This document shows positions 48,281 through 58,425 of a DNA stretch of 64,000 nt, in pieces. The notes under the pieces were generated by a model. That model worked only from the letters and a program-made list of their open reading frames with translations, had not been told where the DNA came from and ran no database searches. The stretch's first letter is position 1. Every line of letters begins with the position of its first letter. This DNA comes from CAVQCJ01 sp963771835 (GTDB lineage: Bacteria; Actinomycetota; Actinomycetes; Prado026), in the NCBI GenBank assembly GCA_963771835.1, contig CAVYVA010000004.1:744001-808000 (forward strand), read 5' to 3'. Made by a program: the position numbers and the translations under genes.

Positions 48281-49056
48281 CGCACGGCCGCCGGTCGGCC
48301 AGCACCGGGAAGTCGGCCCGCACCTTGGCCACCTGAGCCAGGTCGAGGTCGGCGGTGAGCACCTGCTCGTCGTCGCCGGCCTCGGCGAGGACGACCCCCC
48401 ACGGGTCCACCACGACCGAGCGACCGCCCAGCCGCAGCCCGCCCTGGTCGCCGCAGCCGTTGAGCGCGACGACGAACGCCTGGTCCTCGACCGCGCGGGC
48501 CCTGGCCAGCAGGCTCCAGTGCGCGATCCGCGGCGTCGGCCAGGCGGCGGGCACCAGGACGAGCTCGGCCCCGCGGTCGACGAACGCGCGGAACAGCTCG
48601 GGGAAGCGCAGGTCGTAGCAGGTGGCGAGGGCGACCGTCGTCCCGTCCAGATCGGTCGTGACGACCTCGGTCCCGGCGGTGAGCACGGTCGTCTCGCCGC
48701 CGGCGAAACCGAACAGGTGGATCTTGCGGTACGTCGCCGCGAGCGAGCCGTCCGGACGCAGCAGGACCGAGGTGTTGTACAGGCGCCCGTCGTCGGACCG
48801 CTCGACGAGCGAACCGCCGTGCACCCATGCGCCGAGGCTGCGCGCCGCGCCGCTGAGCGCCTCGACGGTCGGACCGTCGAGCGGCTCGGCCGTCGCCGCG
48901 AACGAGCCGAACGCGAAGCCGCCCTGCACCCACAGCTCGGGGAGGACGACGAGGTCGGCGCCGCGCCTGCGCCCGGACCAGCCGACGGCCCGCCCGACCC
49001 GGTCGGCGGGCGGCCTCGGACAACGACGTCTCGAGCTGGATCGCGTGCACGCGCAT
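48237..49056 (-). CDS. Carbon-nitrogen hydrolase (nitrilase superfamily), two +1 and one -1 apparent shifts
   Basis: About 270 aa amidase with the Glu-Lys-Cys triad: Glu in VVLPELW, Lys in TYRKIHLF and Cys in VALATCYDLRFPELFRAF. The first 40 codons contain three shifts close together (near 49010, 48985 and 48970), after which the frame is clean. The C-terminus is uncertain: the frame runs to 48237 through a basic tail overlapping the convergent small gene, whereas another frame would stop at 48274 just after ADRR. It lies 33 bases downstream of the E2 gene or is separately transcribed; substrate unknown (omega-amidase-like enzymes look similar). Confidence 0.83.
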
Positions 49057-49089
49057 GGCGTCAGTGTCCCCTGCCCGGCCGGCTCCCCG

Positions 49090-50526
49090 TCAACGACCGA
49101 CCGGCGGCATCGCCGGGTCGGACAGCACCGACGCGACCCCGCTGAGGAAACGCGCGCCGGTGGCGCCGTCGATGAACCGGTGGTCGAACGAGAGCGCGAG
49201 CTGCACGACCCACCGCGGCCGCACCTTGCCCTTGTGCACCCAGGGCCGTTCGCGGAACGCCCCGACGGCCAGGATCGCCGACTCGCCCGGGTTGATGATC
49301 GGCGTGCCGCCGTCGATCCCGAACACGCCCGACGTTCGTGATCGTGAAGGTGCCGCCGGACATGTCCGCCGGCGTGGTGCGCCCGGCGCGCGCCGTCTCG
49401 ACGAGCTCGCTTGAGCGCCACCGCGAGCTCGGGCAGCGACAGCCGGTCGGCCGCCTTGATGTTCGGGACGATCAGCCCGCGCGGGGTGTCCGCGGCGAAG
49501 CCGAGGTTGACGTGGTCCTTGTAGACGACCTCGCCGGCCTCCTCGTCCCAGACGGCGTTGATCTCGGGGACGATCTTCGCCATCAGCAGCACCGCCCGCG
49601 CGACCAGCAGCAGCGGTCCGACCCGCGCGTCGTGGAACCCGGGCGTCTCGCGCAGCCGGTGCACGAGCTTGACCGAGCGCGTGACGTCGACCTCGGTCCA
49701 CTCGGTCACGTGCGGGATCGTGAACGCCGAGCGCACCATCGCCTCGGCCATGTACTTGCGGACGCCCCGCACCTGCTCGCGGTGCTCGCCCAGCACCGCC
49801 GTCCCGCCAGAGGTGAGGACGACCCCCGAGCCGGCGTCGGGACCCGACCCCTGCCGGCCCGCCGCCTGCCGCTCCACGTCGTCGCGGGTGACGGTGCCGT
49901 CCGGTCCGGTGGCCGGCACCGACGCGAGGTCGACCCCGAGGTCCTTCGCCAGCTTGCGGACCGGCGGCTTGGCCCGAGCCTGGGTGCGCACGCCCGGGGT
50001 GGCGGACCCGGTCGCCGCGGCGGCGGGACCGGCCCGGCGCGGCCGCCGCGTCACCGAGCCGGACATGACGCCGTAGCCGACGAGGACCGCCTCCCGCTGC
50101 GGCTTGGGCGCCGGCACGAACTCGGTCGCCGCCAGATGCCGGGCATCGAGGGGCGCCGGGTCCGGCGACGGCGGCGACGGCGATGACGGCGGTGCCGCCA
50201 CTGCCGGGGCGAGGGCTGCCGGGGCGACCGCTGCCGGGACCGTTGCGACCGGTTCGGCCGGCGCGGCCGGCGCGCCGCCCGGGTCCGTGTCGATCGTGAT
50301 GATCGGGGTGCCCACCGCGACCGTCGTCCCGGCCTCGACCATGCAGCTCGGTGACCAGCCCTGCGTACGGGCTCGGCAGCTCGACCGCTGCCTTGGCGGT
50401 CTCCACCTCGACCAGCGGCTGGTTGACCACCACCGTGTCGCCGACCTTGACCAGCCACTGCAGGATCTCGCCCTCGGTCAGGCCCTCGCCGACGTCGGGC
50501 AGCCGGAACTGCTGGTACGTCGGCAT
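49090..50526 (-). CDS. Dihydrolipoamide acyltransferase (E2) of a 2-oxoacid dehydrogenase, three apparent +1 shifts
   Basis: Core subunit that carries acyl groups on lipoate. The lipoyl domain has the modified Lys in EVETAKAAVELPSPYAG. A Pro/Ala/Ser linker precedes a peripheral-subunit-binding domain (PPVRKLAKDLGVDLASVPATGPDG) and the catalytic domain with SFDHRFIDGATGARFL. Excess bases near 50341 (CTG-C-ATG), 49410 and 49330 (GGG-C-GTG) are corrected to give 477 aa. The order E1α, E1β, E2 with overlapping genes and the sequence character fit the branched-chain 2-oxoacid dehydrogenase. E3 is not in the window. Confidence 0.9.
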   Translation of the reverse strand: MPTYQQFRLPDVGEGLTEGEILQWLVKVGDTVVVNQPLVEVETAKAAVELPSPYAGLVTELHGRGRDDGRGGHPDHHDRHGPGRRAGRAGRTGRNGPGSGRPGSPRPGSGGTAVIAVAAVAGPGAPRCPASGGDRVRAGAQAAAGGGPRRLRRHVRLGDAAAAPGRSRRRGDRVRHPGRAHPGSGQAAGPQAGEGPRGRPRVGAGHRTGRHRHPRRRGAAGGGPAGVGSRRRLGGRPHLWRDGGAGRAPRAGAGRPQVHGRGDGALGVHDPARDRVDRGRRHALGQARAPAARDARVPRRAGRTAAAGRAGGAADGEDRPRDQRRLGRGGRRGRLQGPRQPRLRRGHPARADRPEHQGGRPAVAARARGGAQASSSRRRAPGAPRRRTCPAAPSRSRTSGVFGIDGGTPIINPGESAILAVGAFRERPWVHKGKVRPRWVVQLALSFDHRFIDGATGARFLSGVASVLSDPAMPPVGR

Positions 50527-51504
50527 CAGAGCGCCAGCGAGCGGTCGACGGCGTCCAGCACGCGGTCCAGGTCCGGCAGGTAGTGCTCCTCGAGCCGCGA
50601 CGGCGGGTACGGCGCGTGGTAGCCGCCGACGCGCAGCACCGGTGCCTGCAGCGAGTAGAAGCACCGCTCGGTGACGCGCGCGGCGAGCTCGGCGCCGAGG
50701 CCCAGGAAGACCGGCGCCTCGTGCACGACGACCAGCCGCCCGGTCCGTTCGACCGACGCGCACACCGCGTCCAGGTCCAGCGGCGACAGCGTGCGCAGGT
50801 CGAGCACCTCGATCTCGACGCCGTCCGCGGCGGCGGCCTGCGCGGCGTCCAGGCAGGTGCGCACCATCGGGCCGTAGCAGGCGACCGTCACGTCGCGGCC
50901 CGGCCGGACCAGCCGGGCCTCGAACAGCGGGTCGGGCGTCGCCGCCGGGTCGAGCTCGGCCTTCTCCCAGTAGCGGCGCTTGGGCTCCATGAACACGACC
51001 GGGTCGTCGCAGCGGATCGCCTGCTGGATCATCCAGTACCCGTCGACCGGGTTGGACGGGCTCACCACCCGCAGCCCGGCGGTGTGCGCGAAGTACGCCT
51101 CCGGGCTCTCGCTGTGGTGCTCGACCGCGCCGATGCCGCCGCCGAACGGGATCCGGATCACGATCGGCATGGTCAGGTCGCCGCGCGAGCGGGCGTGCAG
51201 CTTCGCGACCTGCGACACGATCTGGTCGAACGCCGGGTACACGAAGCCGTCGAACTGGATCTCGACCACCGGCCGGTAGCCGCGCATCGCCAGGCCCGAC
51301 GGCGGTGCCGACGATCCCGCTCTCGGCGAGCGGGGAGTCGATGACCCGGTCCTCGCCGAAGTCCTTCTGCAGCGAGTCGGTGATCCGGAAGACCCCGCCG
51401 AGCTTGCCGATGTCCTCGCCGATGAGCACGACGCGGTCGTCGTCCTCCAGCGACCGCCGCAGGCCGAGGTTGAGCGCCCGGGCGAGGGTGACGGTCTCGG
51501 TCAC
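50526..51504 (-). CDS. 2-oxoacid dehydrogenase E1 component, beta subunit, one apparent +1 shift
   Basis: 325 aa after correction. It pairs with the alpha subunit to decarboxylate the 2-oxoacid with thiamine diphosphate. It starts VTETVTLARALNLGLRRSLEDD and has the GEDIGKLGGVFRIT, EIQFDGFVYPAFDQIVSQ and FMEPKRRYW segments typical of branched-chain E1β. The single excess base is near 51297 (GTC-G-GGC). Its GTG overlaps the E1α stop, and its TGA shares a base with the E2 ATG. Confidence 0.92.
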
Positions 51505-52637
51505 CGGTGCCTCCCGTGCGTGCCCGCGGTCTGCGGTGCGTCCTCGAACGAGTCGAGGTACGCGGCCAGCTCGGCCCGCTCTTCGCGCCACCAGCGGGTG
51601 CGGCTCGGCGTACACCTGGTCGAGCATGCGGTCCGGCGGCGGGTCCGGCAACGAACGGCAGCCCTCGCGCAGGCGGACCGCAAGCGCCTCGGCCTCCGCC
51701 TCGATCTCGTCGAAGAAGCCCTGGTCGGCCAGCTGCTGACGCCACAGGAACGAACGCACCCGCTCGATCGGGTCCTTCAGCCGCCACGCCTCCAGGTCGC
51801 TGGCCAGCCGGTAGCGGGTCGGGTCGTCGGACGTCGTGTGCGCGCCCATCCGGTAGGTGAACGCCTCGATCAGCGACGGGCCGGCCGCCCTCGCGCGCGT
51901 CGGCGAGGTGCTTGCGCGTCACCGCGAGCACAGCGAGGACGTCGTTGCCGTCGACGCGCACGCCGGGGAAGCCGAACCCGTCGGCGCGGCGGTACAGCGG
52001 GATCTTCGACTGCTTCTCCAGCGGCTCGGAGATCGCCCACTGGTTGTTCTGGCAGAAGAACACGACCGGAGCGTCGAACGACGCGGCGAAGATGAACGCC
52101 TCGTTCACGTCGCCCTGGCTGGACGCGCCGTCACCGAAGTACGCGATGACCGCGGGCGTACGGTCCTGCGTGCGCCGGCGGCGGTCCATCTGCAGGCCCA
52201 TGGCGTAGCCGACCGCGTGCAGGCACTGGTTGCCGATGACGATCGTGTAGAGCGCGAAGTTCTTCTCGTTCGGGTCCCAGCCGCCGTTGGAGACGCCGCG
52301 GAACATGCCCAGCAGCTCGAGCGGGTCCACGCCGCGGGTGTGCGCGACGCCGTGCTCGCGGTAGGTGGGGAAGGCGAAGTCGTCCGGCTGCGAGGGCTCG
52401 GCCGGACCCCACCTGGGCGGCCTCCTGACCGAGCAGGCTGGCCCACAGCCCGAGCTCGCCCTGGCGTTGCAGCGCGGTGGCCTCGACGTCGGCGCGCCGC
52501 ACGAGGACCAGGTCGCGGTACAGGTCGCGGTAGTCCTGGTCGGCGAGGTCGACGTCGTAGCCGGGGTGGTGCACCCGTTCGCCCTCGGGGGTGAGCAGCT
52601 GGACCAGCTCGTTCGGTGATCCGGTGTCCACGCGCAC
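51501..52637 (-). CDS. 2-oxoacid dehydrogenase E1 component, alpha subunit, three apparent +1 shifts
   Basis: About 377 aa after correction. The thiamine-binding motif GDGASSQGDVNEAFIFAASFDAPVVFFCQNNQWAIS is complete. The substrate-side segment FPTYREHGVAHTRGVDPLELLGMFRG is of the branched-chain type. Shifts near 52407 (CTC-G-CAG), 51889 and 51598 (CCG-C-TGG) are followed. GTG at 52637 or 52631. First gene of the operon; its product fed with branched-chain oxoacids would make starter units for branched fatty acids. Confidence 0.9.
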
Positions 52638-52786
52638 ACTCCTCGGGACGTGCCGGCCGCGGGGTCACCGCCAACCGGACGGCTCGGTCCGCCGACCCCG
52701 GGGTGGGGGGTCGTGCAGCCGACGCTATCGCCTGTACCCATGATCGGGACGCAGCCGGCCACCACTTGAACCCCGGCCCACCGACT

Positions 52787-54537
52787 TCAGTCCGGCGGGC
52801 GGGACTGCTCGAGCTCCCACAGGGCCGCGTACCGGCCGCCCTCGCGCAGCAGGCGGGCGTGGGTGCCGCGCTCGACGACCCGCCCCGCGTCCAGCACGAG
52901 CACCTCGTCCACCTCCGCCAGCCCGGCCAGCCGGTGCGTGATCAGCACCGTCGACCGGCCGCGGGTGGCGTCGAGCAGGTCGGCGACCAGCGCGTCGGCG
53001 GTGGCGGTGTCCAGGTGCTCGCCGGGCTCGTCGAGGACCAGGACCGGGAAGTCCGCGAGGAGCGCCCTGGCCAGGGCCAGCCGCTGCCGCTGCCCGCCGG
53101 AGATCCGGCTGCCGGACTCCCCGACGCGGGTGGCCAGGCCGTCGGGCAGCGTCGCGACCCAGGAGTCCAGGCGGGCGCCGGCGAGGGCCGCAGCCAGCTC
53201 CTCGGCCGACGCGTCCGGCCGGGCCAGCCGCAGGTTCTGCTCGAGCGTGGAGTCGAAGACGTGCGCGTCCTGCGCGGCAAGTCCCACCCGACGGCGGACG
53301 TCCTCGCCGCGCAGCCGGGCCAGCTCGACGCCGTCGAGCGTCACCGAGCCCTCGTACGGAAGGAAACGCAGCAGCACCGCGGCCAGGGTCGACTTGCCCG
53401 CCCCGCTCGGGCCCACGACCGCGACCCGTCGGCCCGGGGCCAGGTCGAGGTCGATCCCGTCCAGGGCCGCCCGCCGGGCGCCCGGGTAGCTCGCGTGCAG
53501 CCCCGTGACGACCAGCGCGGCCGGCCCGTCGGGCAGCGGGACCGGGTCGGCCGGCTCGGCCACCGGGTCGGGGCTGTCGAGGACCTCGAAGACGCGCGCC
53601 GAGGATCGACGGACCCGGTCCATGGCCTGGGCGGCCGCGGGGAGCCCGGCCACCGCCTCGAAGGCCGCGAGCGGGGTGAGCACCAGCACCGCGAGCAGGA
53701 CGCCGTCCAACCGTCCCGACCGCACCGCCGGCACGGCCAGCACGACCGACGCCCCACAGCGCGGCGCCGGACAGCAGCAGGGTAAGCCCGGCGCCGATCC
53801 CGGCGGTCGTCGCCGCGGCGCGAGACGTCGCGGTCAGCTCGGCATCCACGTCCGCGACCTGCGCCAGCCGCTCCCCGGCCAGGCCGTACGCGACCAGGTC
53901 GGGCGCCCCGCGCAGCAGGTCCACGACCGAGTCCCCCAGCTCGCCCCTGGCCTGCGCCGTTCGCCCCTGGGTGCGGTGCTCGAGCCGCGACGACAGCGCC
54001 GGCACCGCCCCGGCCGCGAGCAGCAGGGTCACGGCCATCAGCGCACCCACGGACGGCAGCAGCCACCCGGTCAGCAGCACCACGGCAGAGCCGGCCAGGA
54101 CCGCGACGAGGTACGGCGGGAGAACGCGCAGCAGCAGGTCCTGGACGGTGTCCACGTCGGCCACCAGGCGGGACAGCAGGTCGCCGCTGCCGGAACGCCG
54201 CCAGGCCCGCCGGGGCCAGCCGTTCCAGCCGCTCGTAGACCCGGACCCGCAGGTCTGCGAGCACCCGCAGGGCGGCGTCGTGCCCGACCAGCCGCTCGGC
54301 GTAGCGCAGCACCGCCCGGGCCAGCGCGAAGAACCGGATGGCGACCACCGCGACCGCCAGAGCCTGGACGGACGGGTGCTGCGCCGCGCGCGAGATCAGC
54401 CAGGCCGAGGTGGCCATCAGGCCCACGGCCGAGACGACGGCGCCCGCCCCGAGCAGCGCCGACCCGACGACCCGCCAGGACCGGCCGCGGGCCAGCCGCA
54501 GCGTCCGGAGGACGGGTGAGGTCGGCACGGCCGTCAT
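52787..54537 (-). CDS. cydC: Thiol reductant ABC exporter subunit CydC, two apparent +1 shifts
   Basis: Half of the CydDC exporter that moves cysteine/glutathione-type thiols out of the cytoplasm and is needed for cytochrome bd assembly. About 582 aa. The N-terminus has a six-helix ABC membrane domain (WLISRAAQHPSVQALAVAVVAIRFFALARA is typical of CydC). The ATPase domain has GPSGAGKST, SGGQRQRLALARAL and LVLDEPGEHLD. Shifts near 54190 and 53744 are followed. Its ATG overlaps the cydD stop (ATGA). CydAB is not in the window. Confidence 0.88.
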
Positions 54538-56196
54538 GCCGGCACCTGCACGGTGTCGAGCTGGACGACCTGGTCGGCCAGCGTGAGCAGCCCCGGTCGG
54601 TGCGCCACCAGCACGACGGTGCGGCCGGCCGCCAGCCGGCGGACCGCCTCGAGCACCTCGGCCTCGGTCCCTGCGTCCAGGCCGGCCGTCGGTTCGTCGA
54701 GCAGCAGCAGCGGCGCGTCCCGCAGGAAGGCCCTGGCCAGGGCCACCCGCTGCCGTTCGCCCGCCGACAGCCCGGCGCCACGTTCCCCGAGCCGGGTCTG
54801 CAGGCCGTCCGGCAGCGTCGCGACGAGCCGGCCGAGGCCGGCCGACGTGACCGCCTCGAGCACATCGGCCGCCGACGCGTCCGGACGCCCGGCGCGGACG
54901 TTCGACTCCAGCGTCCCGGCGAACAGGTGCGGTCGCTGCGGGACCCACGCGACCCGGTCGCGCCAGGCGTCCGGGTCGAGCTCGGCCAGGTCCACCCCGC
55001 CGATGCGCACCTCACCGGACAGCGGCCGGACGAACCCCAGGAGCACGGCCAGCAGGGTCGACTTGCCGCAGCCGCTGGGACCGGCCAGGGCCAGCACGCG
55101 GCCCGGCTCGACGACCAGCGTCACCCCGGCCAGCGCCGGTTCGCCCCGCCCCGGGTACGCGACCGTCACGCCGGACACCTCGATCGCGTGCGCGGCCAGG
55201 TCCGGGACGTCGGTGCGGACGCCGCGCGGCCCGTCGTCGACGGCCAGCACCGCGAACACCTGCTCGGCTGCCGCCATGCCCTCCGCGCTCGCGTGGTAGT
55301 TCGCCCCGACCTGGCGCAGCGGCAGGTACGCCTCGGGGGCGAGCACGAGCACGAACAGCGCGGTCCGGAACGTCAGCTGGGAGTCCAGCAGCCGCAACCC
55401 CACCGATACTGCGACCAGCGCGACGGACAGGGTGGCGATCAGCTCGAGCACGAGCGAGGACGCGAACGCCAGCCGGAGCGTGGCGATGGTGCTGCGCCGG
55501 TACTGGTCGGTCACGGTGCGGATCGCCCGTGCCTGCTCCTTGGCCCGACCGAAGACCTTGAGCGTCGGCAGCCCGGCCACCACGTCGAGGAAGTGCCCGG
55601 CGAGGTGCTGCAGAGTGCGCAGCTGCACGTCCGTCTTCGCCCGGGTCGCGAGGCCGATCACGATCATGAGCAAGGGGATCAGCGGCAGCGTCACCCCGAC
55701 GATCACCGCTGCCACCAGGTCCTGCCCGAGCAGCACGACCACCACGGCGACCGGGACGACGACGGCGAGCACGAGCTGGGGCAGGTAGCGGGAGAAGTAC
55801 GCGTCCAGGGCGTCCACTCCCCGGGTGGCCAGCGTCGCCACGTCCGCCGTCGACACCCCGCCGCCCGGCGCGAGGCGCACCGCCTTGTCGAGCAGGGCCG
55901 CCCGCAGCTGCGACTTGGCCCGGGCCGCGGACCGGTGCGCGGTCAGCTCGGTCAGCCACGCGAGGACGGCCCGCGCCGAGCAGGACCGCGGCCAGTGCCA
56001 GCAACGGCCCGCGCATCTGCGTCAGCCCGAGTCCGCCGACGAATCCGCCGTCCACCAGCCGCGCGACCAGGGCGGCCTGCCCGATCACCAGCGCCGCGGT
56101 GACCGCTCCGATGACGACTGTGAGCAGCAGGTACACCCGGGTGGCCCGCGCGTACCGCAGCAGGCGCGGGTCCAGCGGCTTCACGCCGCCCATCAT
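54534..56196 (-). CDS. cydD: Thiol reductant ABC exporter subunit CydD, one apparent +1 shift
   Basis: Partner of CydC, about 553 aa. It starts MMGGVKPLDPRLLRYARATRVYLLL and has the membrane domain with VSTADVATLATRGVDALDAYFSRYLPQL, characteristic of CydD. The ATPase domain has GPSGCGKST, LSAGERQRVALARAFL and LLLDEPTAGLD. The one excess base is near 55974 (GGC-G-CGG). Divergent from the EamA transporter by about 100 bases. Confidence 0.9.
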
Positions 56197-56300
56197 CGCG
56201 GGGCGGTCCGCCGCCGGTCGCCCCGGCCTGCGCATGGGGCCGTCCCGGACGTCCGAAAGCCCGCGAGCGCTCCGTCGGCGCGTCGTGGTCGGATGGCCCG

Positions 56301-57260
56301 ATGACGGCGGCGGACGAGCAGACCGGCGCCCGTCCGGCACGCCGGCGCGGCGGCCGGGACGACGGCCCATCAAGACCGTCCATGGCGACGGTCTGGGTGG
56401 CGCTGGCCATCGTGTACGTCGTCTGGGGCTCGACCTACCTGGGCATCCGCGTGATGGTCCGGTACCTGCCGCCGATGGTCGCCATGGGCACCCGCTTCGT
56501 GCTGGCCGGACTGATCATGGCGGTCGGGGTGCGGCTGCTCAGCGGACCCGGCTCGCTGCGGGTCGGTCGCCGCCAGCTGGCCTCCGCGGCCCTGGTGGGC
56601 GTGCTGCTGCTGACCGTGGGCAACGGCGCGGTCGCCGTCGCCGAGCAGACAGTGCCGTCCGGCCTGGCCGCGCTGCTGGTCGCCGCCATGCCGTTGTGGC
56701 TCGTCGCCCTGCGGGCCTTGTCCGGCGACCGGCCGCACCGGCTCACCGTCGTCGGCACGCTGGTCGGGTTCGTCGGGATCGCCGTGCTCGCGCGGCCCGG
56801 GAGCGCGGGCGGCAGCGTGCACGCCTGGGGAGCGCTCGTCGTCCTGCTCGGCACGATCTCCTGGGCGACCGGCACGTTCCTGTCGCCGCGGCTGCCGCTG
56901 CCGGCCAGCCCGTTCGTCGCGACGACGTACGAGATGCTCGCCGCCGGAGCCGCGATGCTGGCCATCGCAGCCGTCAGCCACGAGTTCGTCGGGCTGCAGC
57001 TCGACCAGGTGCCGGCGCAGGGGTGGTGGGCGCTTGCGTACCTCACGCTGGTCGGCTCGATCGTCGCGTTCAGCGCGTTCGTCTGGCTGACCCAGAACGC
57101 GCCGCTGTCGCTGGTCTCCACGTACGCGTACGTGAACCCGGTCGTCGCGGTGCTGCTCGGCTGGCTGCTGCTGGCTGAGCCACTGACCGCTGCGATCGTC
57201 GCCGGCGGCGCGCTCGCGGTGGTGGGCGTCGCCATCGTCGTCCGCAGCGAACGTCGCTGA
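56301..57260 (+). CDS. EamA/DMT-family transporter (drug/metabolite exporter)
   Basis: 319 aa with ten predicted membrane segments in two EamA repeats. The first opens YVVWGSTYLGIRVMVRYLPPMVAMGTRF and the second contains LTLVGSIVAFSAFVWLTQNAPLSLVSTYAYVNPVVAVLLGWLLLAEPL. A basic cytoplasmic N-terminus of about 25 residues precedes. Substrate unknown; the family exports amino acids, purines and metabolites. Intact. Confidence 0.92.
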   Translation: MTAADEQTGARPARRRGGRDDGPSRPSMATVWVALAIVYVVWGSTYLGIRVMVRYLPPMVAMGTRFVLAGLIMAVGVRLLSGPGSLRVGRRQLASAALVGVLLLTVGNGAVAVAEQTVPSGLAALLVAAMPLWLVALRALSGDRPHRLTVVGTLVGFVGIAVLARPGSAGGSVHAWGALVVLLGTISWATGTFLSPRLPLPASPFVATTYEMLAAGAAMLAIAAVSHEFVGLQLDQVPAQGWWALAYLTLVGSIVAFSAFVWLTQNAPLSLVSTYAYVNPVVAVLLGWLLLAEPLTAAIVAGGALAVVGVAIVVRSERR

Positions 57261-57294
57261 CGCCGAGCCGGCCGGTGGGGCAGCGGCCGGCCGG

Positions 57295-58374
57295 TCAGCC
57301 GAGCGTGGCCGCGGGGACGTACTGCGCCGCCACCGACAAGAACACGTCGGAGGCCGCCGGCTCGGCCACGGTCACCCGCACTCCCTCGCCCTCGAACGGG
57401 CGCACGACCGCGCCCGCCTTCGCGCAGGCCGCCGCGAACTCGGCGGTCCGCTCGCCCAGCCGGAGCCAGACGAAGTTGGCCTGGGAGTCGGGGACGACCC
57501 AGCCCTGGGCGCGCAGCGCCCGCTGCACGCGCGAGCGCTCGGCGACGAGGGCGGCGACGCGTTCGAGCAGCTCGGGCTCGGCCTGCAGCGACGCCACCGC
57601 GGCGTCCTGCGCGAGCGTGCTCACGCCGAACGGCACCGCGGTCTTGCGGACGGCGTCGGCGACGCTGGGGTGCGCGATGGTGAAGCCGACCCGCAGCGCC
57701 GCCAGCCCGTACGCCTTGGAGAACGTGCGCAGCACGCAGACGTTCGGGCGGTCGCGGTACAGCTCGAGCCCGTCCGGTACGTCGGGGTCGTCCACGAACT
57801 GGCTGTACGCCTCGTCCAGCACGACCAGCACGTCGTCGGGCACCGCGGCGAGGAAGGCCAGCAGCTCGTCGCGGCGGACGGCCGTCCCGGTCGGGTTGTT
57901 CGGGTTGCACACGAACACCAGCCTGGTCCGCGCGGTCAGGGCGGCCGCCATCGCGGCCAGGTCGTGCCGGTCGCCGTCGTCCAGCGGGACCGCGACCGGA
58001 GTCGCACCGTCCACCCGGCTGATCAGCGGGTAGGCCTCGAACGAGCGCCACGCGAACAACACCTCGTCACCGGCTCCGGCGGCCGCCTGGACCAGCTGCT
58101 GGGCCACCCCGACCGAGCCGGTGCCGACCGCGACGTGCTCGACCGGCACGTCGTACCGGGCGGCGATCGCGGCAACCAGGCGGGTCGAGCCGAAGTCGGG
58201 GTACCGGTTGATCTCCTGCGCCGCGCGTGCGATCGCCGCGACGACGGACGGCAGCGGCGGGTAGGGGTTCTCGTTGCTGGAGATCTTGAACGCGCCCTCG
58301 GGAGCGGGCAGGCCGGCCTTGTAGCTGGGCAGCTGCTCGAGCTCGGGTCGCAGTCGGGGTCCGTGCGCGTCCAT
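57295..58374 (-). CDS. Histidinol-phosphate / aromatic amino acid aminotransferase (HisC/Pat-like)
   Basis: 359 aa PLP enzyme of the HisC group. It has ISSNENPYPPLPSV, the CNPNNPTGT loop, VLDEAYSQFV and the PLP-Lys motif TFSKAYGLAALRVGF. With no other his genes nearby it may be the Pat type that transaminates aromatic amino acids. It is convergent with the EamA gene. ATG at 58374. Intact. Confidence 0.9.
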   Translation of the reverse strand: MDAHGPRLRPELEQLPSYKAGLPAPEGAFKISSNENPYPPLPSVVAAIARAAQEINRYPDFGSTRLVAAIAARYDVPVEHVAVGTGSVGVAQQLVQAAAGAGDEVLFAWRSFEAYPLISRVDGATPVAVPLDDGDRHDLAAMAAALTARTRLVFVCNPNNPTGTAVRRDELLAFLAAVPDDVLVVLDEAYSQFVDDPDVPDGLELYRDRPNVCVLRTFSKAYGLAALRVGFTIAHPSVADAVRKTAVPFGVSTLAQDAAVASLQAEPELLERVAALVAERSRVQRALRAQGWVVPDSQANFVWLRLGERTAEFAAACAKAGAVVRPFEGEGVRVTVAEPAASDVFLSVAAQYVPAATLG

Positions 58375-58425
58375 GTCTCCAGCCTGCCACGGCCTCCTGC
58401 CCGGCACTGCGGCGAGCCGGGCGGC

